Positions 1-5,536 of a DNA stretch of 7,314 bases are shown here, in pieces. The notes under the pieces were generated by a model, which had not been told where the DNA came from, did not search any database, and saw only the letters and a list, made by a program, of their open reading frames with translations. Origin of the DNA: an uncultured bacterium (GTDB lineage: Bacteria > Cyanobacteriota > Vampirovibrionia > Gastranaerophilales > Gastranaerophilaceae); assembly GCA_900553845.1 (NCBI GenBank), contig USEW01000094.1, positions 1-7,314 of the forward strand, given 5' to 3'. The position numbers and the translations under genes are program-made. Position 1 is the stretch's first letter. Every line of letters begins with the position of its first letter.

Positions 1-530
1 ATTTTATCAATAAGAGTTTGCATAGTATCACTTTTTTCAACATCAATTGAATATTCGGTTTCATCCTTATCATTCATTTTAAAAACTAAGGTACCTGCTT
101 TAAAATCTTCAAGTTGAGTTAAGGAAGTATTTGATTTTACGTACATTTGTTCCGGTTCAATTTTTACATTTCCTTTAATATTTGAACTTGTAGCAAGTTC
201 AAGTACTTCAATTTCAAAATCCATTTTAGGCACGCTATTTGAAGCACTAACTTCTATATAATTGCTAGCATTATCATTATTCATTGTTACTTTGCTTGAT
301 GCAAATATATCAAATGAAGCGCCATATTTTGAATCAGAAATTTTTTGCATATTGGTCGATAAAGTCATATAATAGGTTTTTAAAGACGAAAGTGCAGAAT
401 TTTGAGATTGTAAAGTAGTCTTTTTAGTTGTCAATGGTGTTATCATAGATTGTTCTTTTAATGCCGTTAACTGAGTGACCCAGCTTGAATAATCCATACC
501 TGAACCAAGACCTGAAAAACTTATTGACAT
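1..530 (-). CDS. fliD: Flagellar filament cap protein FliD (hook-associated protein 2), N-terminal part, truncated by window edge
   Basis: The frame is open from the ATG at 530 to the left edge, giving 176 residues without a stop. The first residues (MSISFSGLGSGMDYSSWVTQL) match the conserved FliD start, a GLxSGxD motif followed by an amphipathic helix. A Ser/Thr/Gln-rich helical stretch follows (about residues 20-65), as in the FliD coiled-coil base. Then comes the beta-rich D2-type domain, with the typical EIEVLELA strand near residues 105-112 and a 'G-x-L-x-F ... YSIDVEKSDTMQTLIDK' segment at the cut end, which resembles the family's 'idv..g.tl..i...IN' repeat. FliD caps the growing flagellar filament and folds exported flagellin; it is secreted by the flagellar type III system, so no signal peptide is expected and none is seen. 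A GGAG Shine-Dalgarno lies 8 nt before the ATG. The C-terminal two thirds lie outside the window. The gene follows the GT2-like gene on the same strand with an 84-bp gap. Identification rests on motif recall, not alignment. Confidence 0.86.
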   Translation of the reverse strand, partial: MSISFSGLGSGMDYSSWVTQLTALKEQSMITPLTTKKTTLQSQNSALSSLKTYYMTLSTNMQKISDSKYGASFDIFASSKVTMNNDNASNYIEVSASNSVPKMDFEIEVLELATSSNIKGNVKIEPEQMYVKSNTSLTQLEDFKAGTLVFKMNDKDETEYSIDVEKSDTMQTLIDK

Positions 531-573
531 GATTGCATCTCCATAAATATATATTTTTATATATCTGATTATA
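531..573 (-). promoter_or_regulatory. fliD leader: GGAG Shine-Dalgarno and candidate -10 box
   Basis: Read on the minus strand, GGAG (539-542) sits 8 nt before the fliD ATG and fixes that start. Further upstream a TATAAT hexamer (568-573) could be a -10 box, but no convincing -35 lies 16-18 bp before it, and in such AT-rich DNA a lone TATAAT is weak evidence. fliD may instead be read through from the GT2-like gene. Confidence 0.45.
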
Positions 574-614
574 TTATTGGATTTAGTATTTTAGAATAAT
601 ATAAATATATGAAA

Positions 615-2186
615 TTAATCAGGTTTATTTTTTAGTTTGCTTATTTCGACAAGATTGTCTTTATCTGTTTTAGTAAAATTTTTACAGCATTGCCATAATA
701 ATTTTTTATCATCAAATAACCTGTCATCTTCCATAACAGGTCTTGTACAAAATCCTTTAATCATATTTGTCGAGCCATCAATATGTGGGGTAAAAAATTT
801 ACAATTCTGGCATATTTTAAGACTAAAACCGTGTGTGTTTAATTTTTTAGTAATATCTTCAATTGCATCATACATGCGAAGAAATGAGTCTGTTTCGTAT
901 TTTTTTTGTTTAAATTTAAATATAACTTTACTCATGCCATCTTCTTGAACTAAGTTTAATTCACAATTTAATTCAATACGTCCATCTGAAACAACAGCAT
1001 TAACTATCATTTTTTCAATAGGATTTTGTGATTTTTTTAATTCAAGTTTTTTTTGATAAGCCATTTCGTTTTTTTTCATTTGATTTAAAAAAGGTGATAA
1101 AAATAAATAATACACTTCTTTTGCATTAAATTTAACAAATAACGATGCTATAAATGATAAAATACTTAAAACGCCAACAAAATATATAAATTTGATATCA
1201 TAAAAAAATACATATGTATAAGAAAATGCAAAAACAGCAGCATATATACATAAAGCAACAATGTAGTTTGGTGTAATAAGGGAAAAAGTTAGTTCGGTAA
1301 ATTTCTTATTAATAGAAGTGAAAATTAATGGTAAGCACTTCATAAACAAATTTAATTTAAATTTAAGACTTATATTTTTTAAATTAAATTTTTCAGAATC
1401 TATTTTTGTTACAATATATGGATTAAAAACAGGAGCAAAACCAAATTTTGCAAGCAAAAAAGTATACTTTAATTCATTTTCATCACTTGAAAAATCAATT
1501 GATTTTACTTCATTTAAAACTTCCAAACGTATTGCACAAATATCTGAATCTATTACTGTAGCTAAATTTAATACACTTCTTCCAAGATTAATAACAATAT
1601 TTTTATAGTCAAGTAAAGCTTTTAAAACTTTTTCGTATAAAGTAAGCGGTTTATTTATTATTTGAGTAAGACCAACAACAACAGGATTCAAATTAAGTGC
1701 TATATTAACTGATGATAGAAATCTTTCAGAAATTATTCTATTTGCATTTAAGAAAACATAGCCTTGGGCATTTGATGAAACTAGTGTTCTTTCTAATACA
1801 TCCGATATTGCTATATCTTTACCAATAGGAGCATTCATTGTTCCTGTCCTATATATTTTAGCCCCGCCTATAAACTCAAGCATATTTGCAGTTTCATCAT
1901 CACAACCATCAAGTATTATATTCAAAGAATAATTATCTCTGTTATATTCTTGATTATTTATTGTTTCAAGAAGGCGGGTTATATTGTGATTATTTATATT
2001 ATTATCTGCATACACAATAACGGCAAGTTTCTGCTCATAAACTTTATTTTTATCAAGTTTATTTAAAAATTTACCGATTTGTTTTCCTGAAAAAACTACA
2101 CTTATATAATAAATTAAAAAAATAAGCAAATACGTAAATAATAATATCAAGCCATTTATAAATATACTTATCATTAAATTAGTCAT
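615..2186 (-). CDS. Membrane-anchored GT2-like glycosyltransferase-fold protein with degenerate DxD and C-terminal Cys cluster
   Basis: 523 residues. A long hydrophobic N-terminal segment (about 7-32) precedes a family-2 glycosyltransferase-like domain (about 53-260). Visible landmarks are the opening strand LAVIVYADNN (54-63), ILDGCDDET (91-99), which corresponds to the nucleotide-binding 'DxSxDxT' loop, and FLNANR (145-150), where GT2 enzymes carry the metal-binding DxD. Here it reads Asn-Ala-Asn, so activity is doubtful or altered. SDENELKYT (234-242) resembles the acceptor-side ED motif; I see no QxxRW motif. Two membrane segments follow (about 307-328 and 331-352), as in processive GT2 synthases. 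The last 130 residues are soluble and end in a C459-x2-C462-x17-C480-x19-C500-C501 cluster, possibly a metal-binding knuckle. The ATG is supported by GAGGTG, with the GAGG core 6 nt upstream. The gene diverges from panD and is followed by fliD, so a role in surface or flagellar glycan is possible but unproven. Substrate unknown. Confidence 0.72.
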   Translation of the reverse strand: MTNLMISIFINGLILLFTYLLIFLIYYISVVFSGKQIGKFLNKLDKNKVYEQKLAVIVYADNNINNHNITRLLETINNQEYNRDNYSLNIILDGCDDETANMLEFIGGAKIYRTGTMNAPIGKDIAISDVLERTLVSSNAQGYVFLNANRIISERFLSSVNIALNLNPVVVGLTQIINKPLTLYEKVLKALLDYKNIVINLGRSVLNLATVIDSDICAIRLEVLNEVKSIDFSSDENELKYTFLLAKFGFAPVFNPYIVTKIDSEKFNLKNISLKFKLNLFMKCLPLIFTSINKKFTELTFSLITPNYIVALCIYAAVFAFSYTYVFFYDIKFIYFVGVLSILSFIASLFVKFNAKEVYYLFLSPFLNQMKKNEMAYQKKLELKKSQNPIEKMIVNAVVSDGRIELNCELNLVQEDGMSKVIFKFKQKKYETDSFLRMYDAIEDITKKLNTHGFSLKICQNCKFFTPHIDGSTNMIKGFCTRPVMEDDRLFDDKKLLWQCCKNFTKTDKDNLVEISKLKNKPD

Positions 2187-2205
2187 ATTACACCTCTTAT
2201 ATTAA

Positions 2206-2211
2206 ATTCTA
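2206..2211 (-). promoter_or_regulatory. Candidate -10 box for the GT2-like gene
   Basis: On the minus strand TAGAAT (5 of 6 to TATAAT) lies 19 bp before the GT2-like ATG, which would give a leader of about 14 nt that still contains the GAGGTG Shine-Dalgarno (2191-2196). No good -35 is seen, so this is tentative. Confidence 0.3.
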
Positions 2212-2264
2212 CTTAAAACAATTTAAAAAATCCAGCTAATTGTAAAAATTATTAATAATCTTTA

Positions 2265-2292
2265 TTGATATTATTTTAGTTTTTGTTATAAT
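2265..2292 (+). promoter_or_regulatory. Near-consensus sigma-70 promoter of panD, giving an almost leaderless mRNA
   Basis: TTGATA (2265-2270, 5 of 6 to TTGACA) and a perfect TATAAT (2287-2292) are separated by 16 bp. Transcription would start about 6-8 bp after the -10, near 2298-2300, only 2-4 nt before the panD ATG at 2302. No Shine-Dalgarno sequence is present between the -10 and the ATG. Confidence 0.75.
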
Positions 2293-2301
2293 AATAACGT
2301 T

Positions 2302-2655
2302 ATGTTAATAGATTTTTTATATTCAAAGATTCATAGGGCGACAGTTACCGATGCAAACCTAAATTATGTAGGCTCAATTACAATTGACGAAACACTTTTA
2401 ATTGAAGCAAACTTATTTGAAGGTCAGAAGGTTGAAATTTTAGATATAAATAATGGTGAACGTTTTCAAACTTATATAATTAAAGGGGAAAAAAATTCTG
2501 GATGTATATGTCTAAATGGGGCAGCTGCAAGAAAAGTTGCTATTGGTGATAAAGTTATAATTGTTGCTTATGCTGCTATGACTATTGATGAATATAAAAA
2601 TTTTTCACCAAGCATTGTTATAGTTGATGATAATAATAGAATAAAAAATAGTTAA
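2302..2655 (+). CDS. panD: Aspartate 1-decarboxylase precursor (PanD)
   Basis: 117 residues, normal length for the family. PanD decarboxylates L-aspartate to beta-alanine, which is joined to pantoate to make pantothenate and then coenzyme A. It is made as an inactive cytoplasmic pro-enzyme that cuts itself before a serine to make a pyruvoyl cofactor. The cut site is visible as YVGS, with Gly24-Ser25 at the same numbering as in E. coli PanD. Other active-site residues fall at expected places: Lys9 in SKIHRA, Arg54 and Tyr58 in ERFQTY, and Asn72 in LNGAAAR. This register confirms the ATG at 2302. The start has no Shine-Dalgarno and follows a strong promoter by only 9 bp, so translation is probably leaderless. 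The other pantothenate genes (panB, panC) are not in the window. The gene lies 56 bp upstream of the carbonic anhydrase and may be co-transcribed with it. Confidence 0.97.
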   Translation: MLIDFLYSKIHRATVTDANLNYVGSITIDETLLIEANLFEGQKVEILDINNGERFQTYIIKGEKNSGCICLNGAAARKVAIGDKVIIVAYAAMTIDEYKNFSPSIVIVDDNNRIKNS

Positions 2656-2670
2656 AAATTTTTTAAGTAC

Positions 2671-2703
2671 TATAATTTTATATGTAGTTAGTTAAATTAT
2701 AGG
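2671..2703 (+). promoter_or_regulatory. Candidate -10 box and weak ribosome binding site before the carbonic anhydrase gene
   Basis: A TATAAT (2671-2676) lies in the 56-bp gap after panD but lacks a recognisable -35 16-18 bp upstream. A short AGG (2701-2703) stands 8 nt before the ATG at 2712 and is the only Shine-Dalgarno-like element. Independent transcription is possible; read-through from panD is as likely. Confidence 0.35.
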
Positions 2704-2711
2704 TATTTAAA

Positions 2712-3365
2712 ATGAAAAAATTTATTCTATTAATTAGTTCTATTTGTTTTTTTACTCAATTTGTTTATGCTTCTGAAATGGAAAATTTATCTGCTGATGA
2801 AGCTTTAAAAATCTTAAAAGCAGGTAATATAAGATTTCAAACTATGAAAGAAAAACATCCCGACCAAACAAAAGAAAGAAGAAAAGAACTTCAGAAAATG
2901 CAACATCCTTTTGCTGTTGTAATTACATGTTCTGACTCGCGTGTTCCTCCTTCACTTATTTTTGACCAAGGGTTAGGTGATATTTTTGAAATACGCAATG
3001 CTGGAAATGTTTTAGATAATCATGTTATTGGTAGTGTTGAATATGCAGTTGTTCATTTAGGTGTAAAGCTTGTTATTGTGATGGGGCATGAAAATTGTGG
3101 TGCTGTTACTGCAGCTTTAGAAGACGTACATGAATCAAAGTTTATTTCAAGCTTAACTAATTCAATTGAGCCCGCTTTAAAAATGTATGATGACAATTCA
3201 CCTGAAGACAAGTTAACTTCAACTATTAAAAATAACGCACTATATGTAACTGATAATTTAATAAAATCAGATAAAATATTAAGTAATTATATTAAAAATA
3301 AAGGTTTAAAAATTATACCTGCATATTATCATTTAGATAGTGGAAAAGTTGAATTTTTAAAATAA
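2712..3365 (+). CDS. Beta-class carbonic anhydrase with N-terminal signal peptide (exported)
   Basis: 217 residues. It interconverts CO2 and bicarbonate at a zinc site. The beta-class ligands are plain: Cys73 in CSDSR (with the Asp75/Arg77 dyad), then His126 and Cys129 in GHENCGA. The segment IFEIRNAGNV (91-100) is the usual dimer-core motif. The N-terminus MKKFILLISSICFFTQFVYA is a classic Sec signal: two lysines, a hydrophobic core, then a V-Y-A site with likely cleavage after Ala20. The mature enzyme would be about 197 residues and act in the periplasm or outside the cell, unlike the cytoplasmic E. coli Can. No Cys follows the cleavage site, so it is not a lipoprotein. The gene lies just after panD and ends at a strong terminator. 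Its role may be CO2/bicarbonate supply or pH control at the envelope (inference). Family assignment is very secure. Confidence 0.95.
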   Translation: MKKFILLISSICFFTQFVYASEMENLSADEALKILKAGNIRFQTMKEKHPDQTKERRKELQKMQHPFAVVITCSDSRVPPSLIFDQGLGDIFEIRNAGNVLDNHVIGSVEYAVVHLGVKLVIVMGHENCGAVTAALEDVHESKFISSLTNSIEPALKMYDDNSPEDKLTSTIKNNALYVTDNLIKSDKILSNYIKNKGLKIIPAYYHLDSGKVEFLK

Positions 3366-3376
3366 TTATTAGCCAT

Positions 3377-3417
3377 AAAAAATCCCGCTTAGGTTTTTAG
3401 GTAAGCGGGATTTTTTT
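3377..3417. terminator. Bidirectional intrinsic terminator between the carbonic anhydrase gene and metK
   Basis: A perfect 10-bp inverted repeat, ATCCCGCTTA (3382-3391) and TAAGCGGGAT (3402-3411), encloses a 10-nt loop. It is flanked by an A-run on the left (3377-3382) and a T-run on the right (3411-3417), so each strand gives a hairpin followed by a U-tract. It lies 11 bp past the carbonic anhydrase stop and 15 bp past the metK stop, and serves two converging genes. Its GC-rich stem stands out in this AT-rich region. Confidence 0.93.
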
Positions 3418-3432
3418 ATTTAAACTAAATAA

Positions 3433-4704
3433 TTAGACTAAAGCTGCATACTTTGAAGCTTGTTTTTTTAAAGTCTCTACTTTATCAAGCTTTTCCCAAG
3501 GTATTTCAAAATCAGTCCGTCCCATATGACCGTATGCTGCAAGTTTTTGATAAAATTTACCATTATTTTTAGCAGGTAAGTTTCTTAAATCAAAATTATT
3601 TATTATAGCAGCCGGTGATAAATCAAAATTATCTTCAATTAATTGTTGAATTTCATCATCACTTATTTTACCAGTTCGAAATGTATCAACCATAACTGAA
3701 ACAGGTTTAGCAACTCCGATTGCATATGCAACCTCAACTTCGCATTTTGAAGCAAGTTTAGCTGCTACAATATTTTTTGCAACGTATCTAGCAGCATAAG
3801 CAGCAGAACGGTCAACTTTTGTAGGATCTTTACCTGAAAAAGCACCGCCGCCATGACGAGAATATCCGCCATATGTATCAACAATTATTTTTCGACCTGT
3901 AAGCCCTGCATCACCTTGAGGTCCGCCAATTACAAATCTACCTGATGGATTTATTAAATATTTTGTATTGCTATCAGGTTTTATGCTTTCATTTTCAAAC
4001 ACAGCATCAATAACATACTTAATTAAATCATTACGTATAATTTCCTGGATTTTTTCATTATCAGAAATACCATTAATTTCAGGGTCGTGTTGAGTTGATA
4101 GAACAACAGTATCAATTCGAGAAGGTTTATTATCAATATATTCAACAGTAACTTGTGATTTTCCATCAGGACGAAGATATTTTAAAATACCATCTTTGCG
4201 CACCTGAGCCAATCTATATGAAAGCTTGTGCGCCAAGCTTATTGGTAATGGCATTAATTCTGGGGTCTCATCACATGCAAATCCAAACATGATTCCTTGG
4301 TCGCCTGCACCAATTTCTTCTGTTTCAGAGCTTGAAACATTCGCATTATTATCACGAGTTTCAAAAGCTTTGTTGACACCACATGATATATCTGATGATT
4401 GTTCATCAATACTTGTTAAAACAGCGCATGTTTTATAATCAAATCCACCGCCTTCTTCACCATTATATCCTATATTTTTAATGGTATTTCTTATAACACT
4501 TGGAATATCTACATAACAATTTGAAGTTATCTCTCCTGAAACTAAGACCATACCAGTTGTAACAGATGTCTCAGCTGCAACTCTTGATTTTGAATCCTTT
4601 GTTAAAAATTCATCTAAAATAGCATCTGAAATTTGGTCGCATACTTTATCAGGATGCCCCTCTGTTACAGATTCTGATGTAAATAAAAATCTTTTTGATG
4701 TCAT
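3433..4704 (-). CDS. metK: S-adenosylmethionine synthetase (methionine adenosyltransferase)
   Basis: 423 residues, full length. MetK joins methionine and ATP to give S-adenosylmethionine, with release of phosphate and pyrophosphate, in the cytoplasm as a tetramer. All hallmark blocks are present: FTSESVTEGHPDK (8-20), with catalytic His17 and metal ligand Asp19; signature 1 GAGDQGIMF (132-140); the region GGPQGDAGLTGRKIIVDTYGG (260-280); and signature 2 GGGAFSGKD (285-293), followed by the DPTKVDRSAAYAARYVAKN block. An insertion-like segment at about 115-130 and the wording FACDETPELMPLPISLAH recall cyanobacterial MetK more than the 384-residue E. coli enzyme; this is from memory. The ATG is set by AGGAG six nt upstream (4711-4715). 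The gene lies 77 bp downstream of rqcP on the same strand and ends at the shared bidirectional terminator. No SAM riboswitch is apparent in the short leader. Confidence 0.99.
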   Translation of the reverse strand: MTSKRFLFTSESVTEGHPDKVCDQISDAILDEFLTKDSKSRVAAETSVTTGMVLVSGEITSNCYVDIPSVIRNTIKNIGYNGEEGGGFDYKTCAVLTSIDEQSSDISCGVNKAFETRDNNANVSSSETEEIGAGDQGIMFGFACDETPELMPLPISLAHKLSYRLAQVRKDGILKYLRPDGKSQVTVEYIDNKPSRIDTVVLSTQHDPEINGISDNEKIQEIIRNDLIKYVIDAVFENESIKPDSNTKYLINPSGRFVIGGPQGDAGLTGRKIIVDTYGGYSRHGGGAFSGKDPTKVDRSAAYAARYVAKNIVAAKLASKCEVEVAYAIGVAKPVSVMVDTFRTGKISDDEIQQLIEDNFDLSPAAIINNFDLRNLPAKNNGKFYQKLAAYGHMGRTDFEIPWEKLDKVETLKKQASKYAALV

Positions 4705-4710
4705 TTTTTT

Positions 4711-4766
4711 CTCCTATTATTTTCAGTAAAAAAATTTACTATCATGCCCATATAATTTTTATTATA
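4711..4766 (-). promoter_or_regulatory. metK leader: Shine-Dalgarno, short inverted repeat and candidate -10
   Basis: On the minus strand, in transcription order: a TATAAT (4761-4766); an inverted repeat of AGTAAA and TTTACT arms around 4 nt (4725-4740), which could be a small hairpin or an operator; and AGGAG (4711-4715) 6 nt before the ATG. A TTGACT overlapping the rqcP stop (4780-4785) is only 13 bp from the TATAAT, too close for a standard -35, so the promoter call is weak while the Shine-Dalgarno is firm. Confidence 0.45.
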
Positions 4767-4781
4767 CTATAAATTATTAAG

Positions 4782-5027
4782 TCAATCTAATTTTTCATAT
4801 AATGTTTGAGCTTCTTGAATTGAAATATTTTTAATTGGTACATTAACAACTTTATATCTAAATTGTGATGTTTTTGATATTACTGTAATTATATCGCCAG
4901 CTTTAAGTTGTTTTGATGGTTTTGCGGGTTTATCGTTTACTAAAATAAAACCCATTTCTGAAACCTCATTTGCCACTGTTCTTCTTTTTATAATTCGTGA
5001 TACTTTTAAAAATTTGTCAAGTCTCAT
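4782..5027 (-). CDS. rqcP: RqcP-type S4-domain RNA-binding protein (YabO/Hsp15-like) of ribosome quality control
   Basis: 81 residues, nearly all one S4 RNA-binding domain. The start MRLDKFLKVSRIIKRRTVAN is almost word for word that of Bacillus RqcP (YabO), and the second half keeps the S4 pattern: 'G-x-I-x-V-N-x-K-P-A-K-P-S' (26-38), then LKAGDIITV (41-49). Known role of the family: RqcP binds the stalled 50S subunit with peptidyl-tRNA and works with RqcH to add alanine tails to stuck nascent chains, marking them for degradation. Hsp15 is the related proteobacterial form but is longer. The ATG is preceded by AAAGGA with a long spacing (about 10 nt), an acceptable but not strong ribosome binding site. 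The gene diverges from dciA across 48 bp and is followed by metK on the same strand. rqcH is not in the window. Confidence 0.9.
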   Translation of the reverse strand: MRLDKFLKVSRIIKRRTVANEVSEMGFILVNDKPAKPSKQLKAGDIITVISKTSQFRYKVVNVPIKNISIQEAQTLYEKLD

Positions 5028-5057
5028 TAATTTACTATCCTTTATGCTTTTTTATTT

Positions 5058-5069
5058 TATGATATCATA
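5058..5069. promoter_or_regulatory. 12-bp perfect palindrome giving symmetric -10-like boxes in the rqcP/dciA divergent promoter
   Basis: TATGATATCATA is its own reverse complement, so each strand reads TATGAT (5 of 6 to TATAAT). It is the only strong feature in the 48-bp gap between the two diverging start codons. On the plus strand the alternative register TATCAT (5063-5068) would start transcription at about the dciA ATG itself. No convincing -35 boxes are seen on either side. It could equally be an operator for a dimeric regulator. Confidence 0.5.
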
Positions 5070-5075
5070 TATTTT

Positions 5076-5417
5076 ATGAAAAAAATATTATATACAGAAT
5101 TTAAAACGGTTGATGAAGTTATTGACGGCTTAAAAAAAAGCTTGAATTTTAAATCAAAAGGACAAACTGAAATTATTAACGAAATATGGTCAAAAATTGT
5201 GAGTGAAAAAATTTTAAAATTTACTCAACCTTTAAAAATTAACGACTTAAAAGTTTTATCAATTGCCTGTCAAAATGCTGTTGTTGCAAATGAACTTATG
5301 TTGCAAAAGAATGCTTTAGTAAAGCGGTTTAACTCTTTTTCACAAGACTATAACATCGAAATAAACGATATGTTTTTTAGTTATAAGTTATGGGGAAAGT
5401 ATAATTTGCATAAATAA
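5076..5417 (+). CDS. dciA: DciA-like (DUF721) replicative helicase loader
   Basis: 113 residues. The family is the ancestral bacterial loader of the DnaB helicase, found where DnaC or DnaI is absent; it binds DnaB and DNA through a KH-like fold. The visible match is the DUF721 core at about 35-106: EIWSKIVSEKILKFTQPLKI (the 'W-x-x-V-x-x-x-I-x-x-x-T-x-P-x-x-l' pattern with Trp38), then LKVLSIACQNAVVANELML (58-76, equal to the 'L-x-V-x-x-x-x-x-x-x-a-x-E-L' segment), and a closing strand near 93-103. It lacks the basic C-terminal tail of longer DciA proteins, so it is a minimal form. The next possible start codon in frame would remove the beginning of the domain, so the ATG at 5076 is preferred, although it has no Shine-Dalgarno and lies only 6 bp after the palindrome with its -10-like box. 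It diverges from rqcP. Assignment rests on pattern recall. Confidence 0.8.
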   Translation: MKKILYTEFKTVDEVIDGLKKSLNFKSKGQTEIINEIWSKIVSEKILKFTQPLKINDLKVLSIACQNAVVANELMLQKNALVKRFNSFSQDYNIEINDMFFSYKLWGKYNLHK

Positions 5418-5453
5418 TAAAAATCAATATACTTTCTTTTTTCGTTATAAAAT

Positions 5454-5480
5454 TTAACAAATTTGAAAAATTCATATAAT
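5454..5480 (+). promoter_or_regulatory. Candidate sigma-70 promoter of the MetE-like/CooC operon
   Basis: TTAACA (5454-5459, 5 of 6 to TTGACA) and a perfect TATAAT (5475-5480) are 15 bp apart, slightly short. Transcription would start near 5487 and give a leader of about 47 nt. No terminator is visible between dciA and this point, so read-through from dciA is also possible. Confidence 0.5.
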
Positions 5481-5518
5481 TTTGATAAAATTAAAAATAT
5501 TTCCAAATTTAGATTTTA

Positions 5519-5536
5519 GGGAAGGGTAAAATATTG
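5519..5536 (+). promoter_or_regulatory. Shine-Dalgarno that selects a TTG start for the MetE-like gene
   Basis: A purine run GGGAAGGG (5519-5526) stands 7 nt before TTG at 5534. The next in-frame ATG comes after the conserved GSLPH motif and would remove it, so TTG is the only sensible start. Confidence 0.75.

Noticed and set aside
571..602. Inverted repeat ATATTATT/AATAATAT as a terminator for the GT2-like gene
   Set aside because: The stem is only A and T, the loop is 16 nt and no clear U-run follows, so it would be a very weak hairpin.
531..614. Sigma-28 flagellar promoter before fliD
   Set aside because: The minus strand has TCCAATAA, which resembles the GCCGATAA -10 box, but no TAAA-type -35 lies about 15 bp upstream, so the match is partial and likely chance.
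637..948. Plus-strand open frame of 103 codons inside the GT2-like gene
   Set aside because: It is antisense to a well-supported gene, has no Shine-Dalgarno and shows no protein motif; the Cys and Phe content mirrors the reverse frame.
1318..1608. Plus-strand open frame of 96 codons inside the GT2-like gene
   Set aside because: Shadow of the minus-strand gene in AT-rich sequence, with no recognisable domain or start signal.
4226..4438. Plus-strand open frame of 70 codons inside metK
   Set aside because: It lies opposite the most conserved part of metK, where codon constraint explains the lack of stops.
4705..4781. Possible SAM riboswitch before metK
   Set aside because: The gap is only 77 bp and AT-rich, with one short 6-bp AT hairpin and no multi-helix junction, K-turn or terminator/anti-terminator pair that I can draw.
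5418..5533. Terminator or small RNA between dciA and the MetE-like gene
   Set aside because: I find only short AT palindromes with no GC-containing stem and no structured element beyond the candidate promoter.
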